This document shows positions 6,414-6,670 of a stretch of DNA of 6,670 nt, in pieces. The stretch's first letter is position 1. Each line of letters starts with the position of its first letter. This DNA comes from Deltaproteobacteria bacterium (GTDB lineage: Bacteria; Desulfobacterota; Syntrophia; Syntrophales; UBA2210). The notes under the pieces were generated by a model, which saw only the letters and a program-made list of their open reading frames with translations, was not told the origin of the DNA and did not search any database. The position numbers were made by a program, and so were the translations under genes. Location: NCBI GenBank assembly GCA_016934695.1, contig JAFGSH010000113.1:1-6670 (forward strand), read 5' to 3'.

Positions 6414-6670
6414 ATGAGATACTACGCGGACGACGTCTACCTCCACGCGAGGATATACGCGATGAGAAGCCGTCTCATCCCGCCCGACGGGTACGCCCCG
6501 CTCCAGCGGGAGTACGAAACCTCGTACGCCGGTCCCCGCGGTATGATCGAGGCCAAGGAGACGGCCTTCCGGGAGCAGATCGGCCCCGTCATCCACCTCG
6601 CAGAGGCGACACGCCGATACGCCCCCCTCCTCATCGCCTTCCTCCGCCGGTATGAGGCAAACAACGTGAA
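6414..6670 (+). CDS. A/V-type ATP synthase subunit C (AC39 family), 3'-truncated by the window edge
   Basis: An ATG at 6414, six bases after the previous stop, opens a frame that runs off the right edge (85 complete codons). GAGG, overlapping the upstream stop codon, serves as ribosome site. The start VYLHARIYAMRSRLI and the later FLRRYEANNVK match the N-terminal pattern of AC39 subunits, which have an AR-R pattern after the start and a YE/D-x-N-x-K helix. Subunit C joins the rotating central stalk to the c/K ring in A/V-type ATPases. The tight spacing indicates translational coupling with the stalk subunit and an ATPase operon continuing to the right. Only the first quarter or so of the expected length is visible. 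Confidence 0.75.
   Translation, partial: MRYYADDVYLHARIYAMRSRLIPPDGYAPLQREYETSYAGPRGMIEAKETAFREQIGPVIHLAEATRRYAPLLIAFLRRYEANNV

Overview
This is a GC-rich bacterial window with strong Shine-Dalgarno sites and mostly forward genes. A c-type multiheme cytochrome of the hydroxylamine-oxidoreductase (HAO) family, a B12-type radical SAM enzyme and an A/V-type ATPase together suggest an anaerobic or facultative Gram-negative bacterium. Desulfobacterota or a related metagenome-derived lineage is plausible, but this is inference: there is no rRNA or phylogenetic marker to settle it.

Layout. Positions 1-1249 hold the 3' part of a B12-binding-type radical SAM gene that enters from the left edge. Converging on it is a minus-strand class I SAM-dependent methyltransferase (1320-1934). 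A roughly 250-base divergent region carries a good sigma70-type promoter (2112-2140) reading into the centrepiece, a 734-residue membrane multiheme cytochrome (2189-4393). After it come a stem-loop and a 358-base noncoding stretch with a second sigma70-type promoter and a possible leader terminator. A dodecin (4752-4961) follows, then a very strong GC-rich hairpin and an 11-base tandem duplication. Next come a tandem universal stress protein (5145-6074), a coiled-coil A/V-type ATPase stalk subunit (6099-6407) and the start of ATPase subunit C (6414 to the right edge).

The most interesting object is the cytochrome. One continuous reading frame joins a signal peptide and single CxxCH site, a CopD-like three-helix membrane domain, a cytochrome-b5-like domain, a fourth membrane helix and an eight-CxxCH HAO-type domain. 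Helix counting and charged loops place the b5-like domain in the cytoplasm and both heme-c parts in the periplasm. The protein therefore reads as a self-contained transmembrane electron path to an octaheme nitrogen-compound enzyme (nitrite/hydroxylamine chemistry by family). It would not need the separate quinol dehydrogenase or soluble cytochrome that usually partners with HAO-like enzymes. No haoB or cytochrome c554/cM552 gene follows it, which argues against an ammonia-oxidiser HAO cluster.

The right-hand genes look like a stress and energy module. A dodecin lacking the flavin-stacking Trp comes first, then a two-domain UspA protein with a strong ribosome site, then ATPase genes 24 and 6 bases apart that are probably co-transcribed. 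There is no tRNA, rRNA, CRISPR array or insertion sequence in the window.
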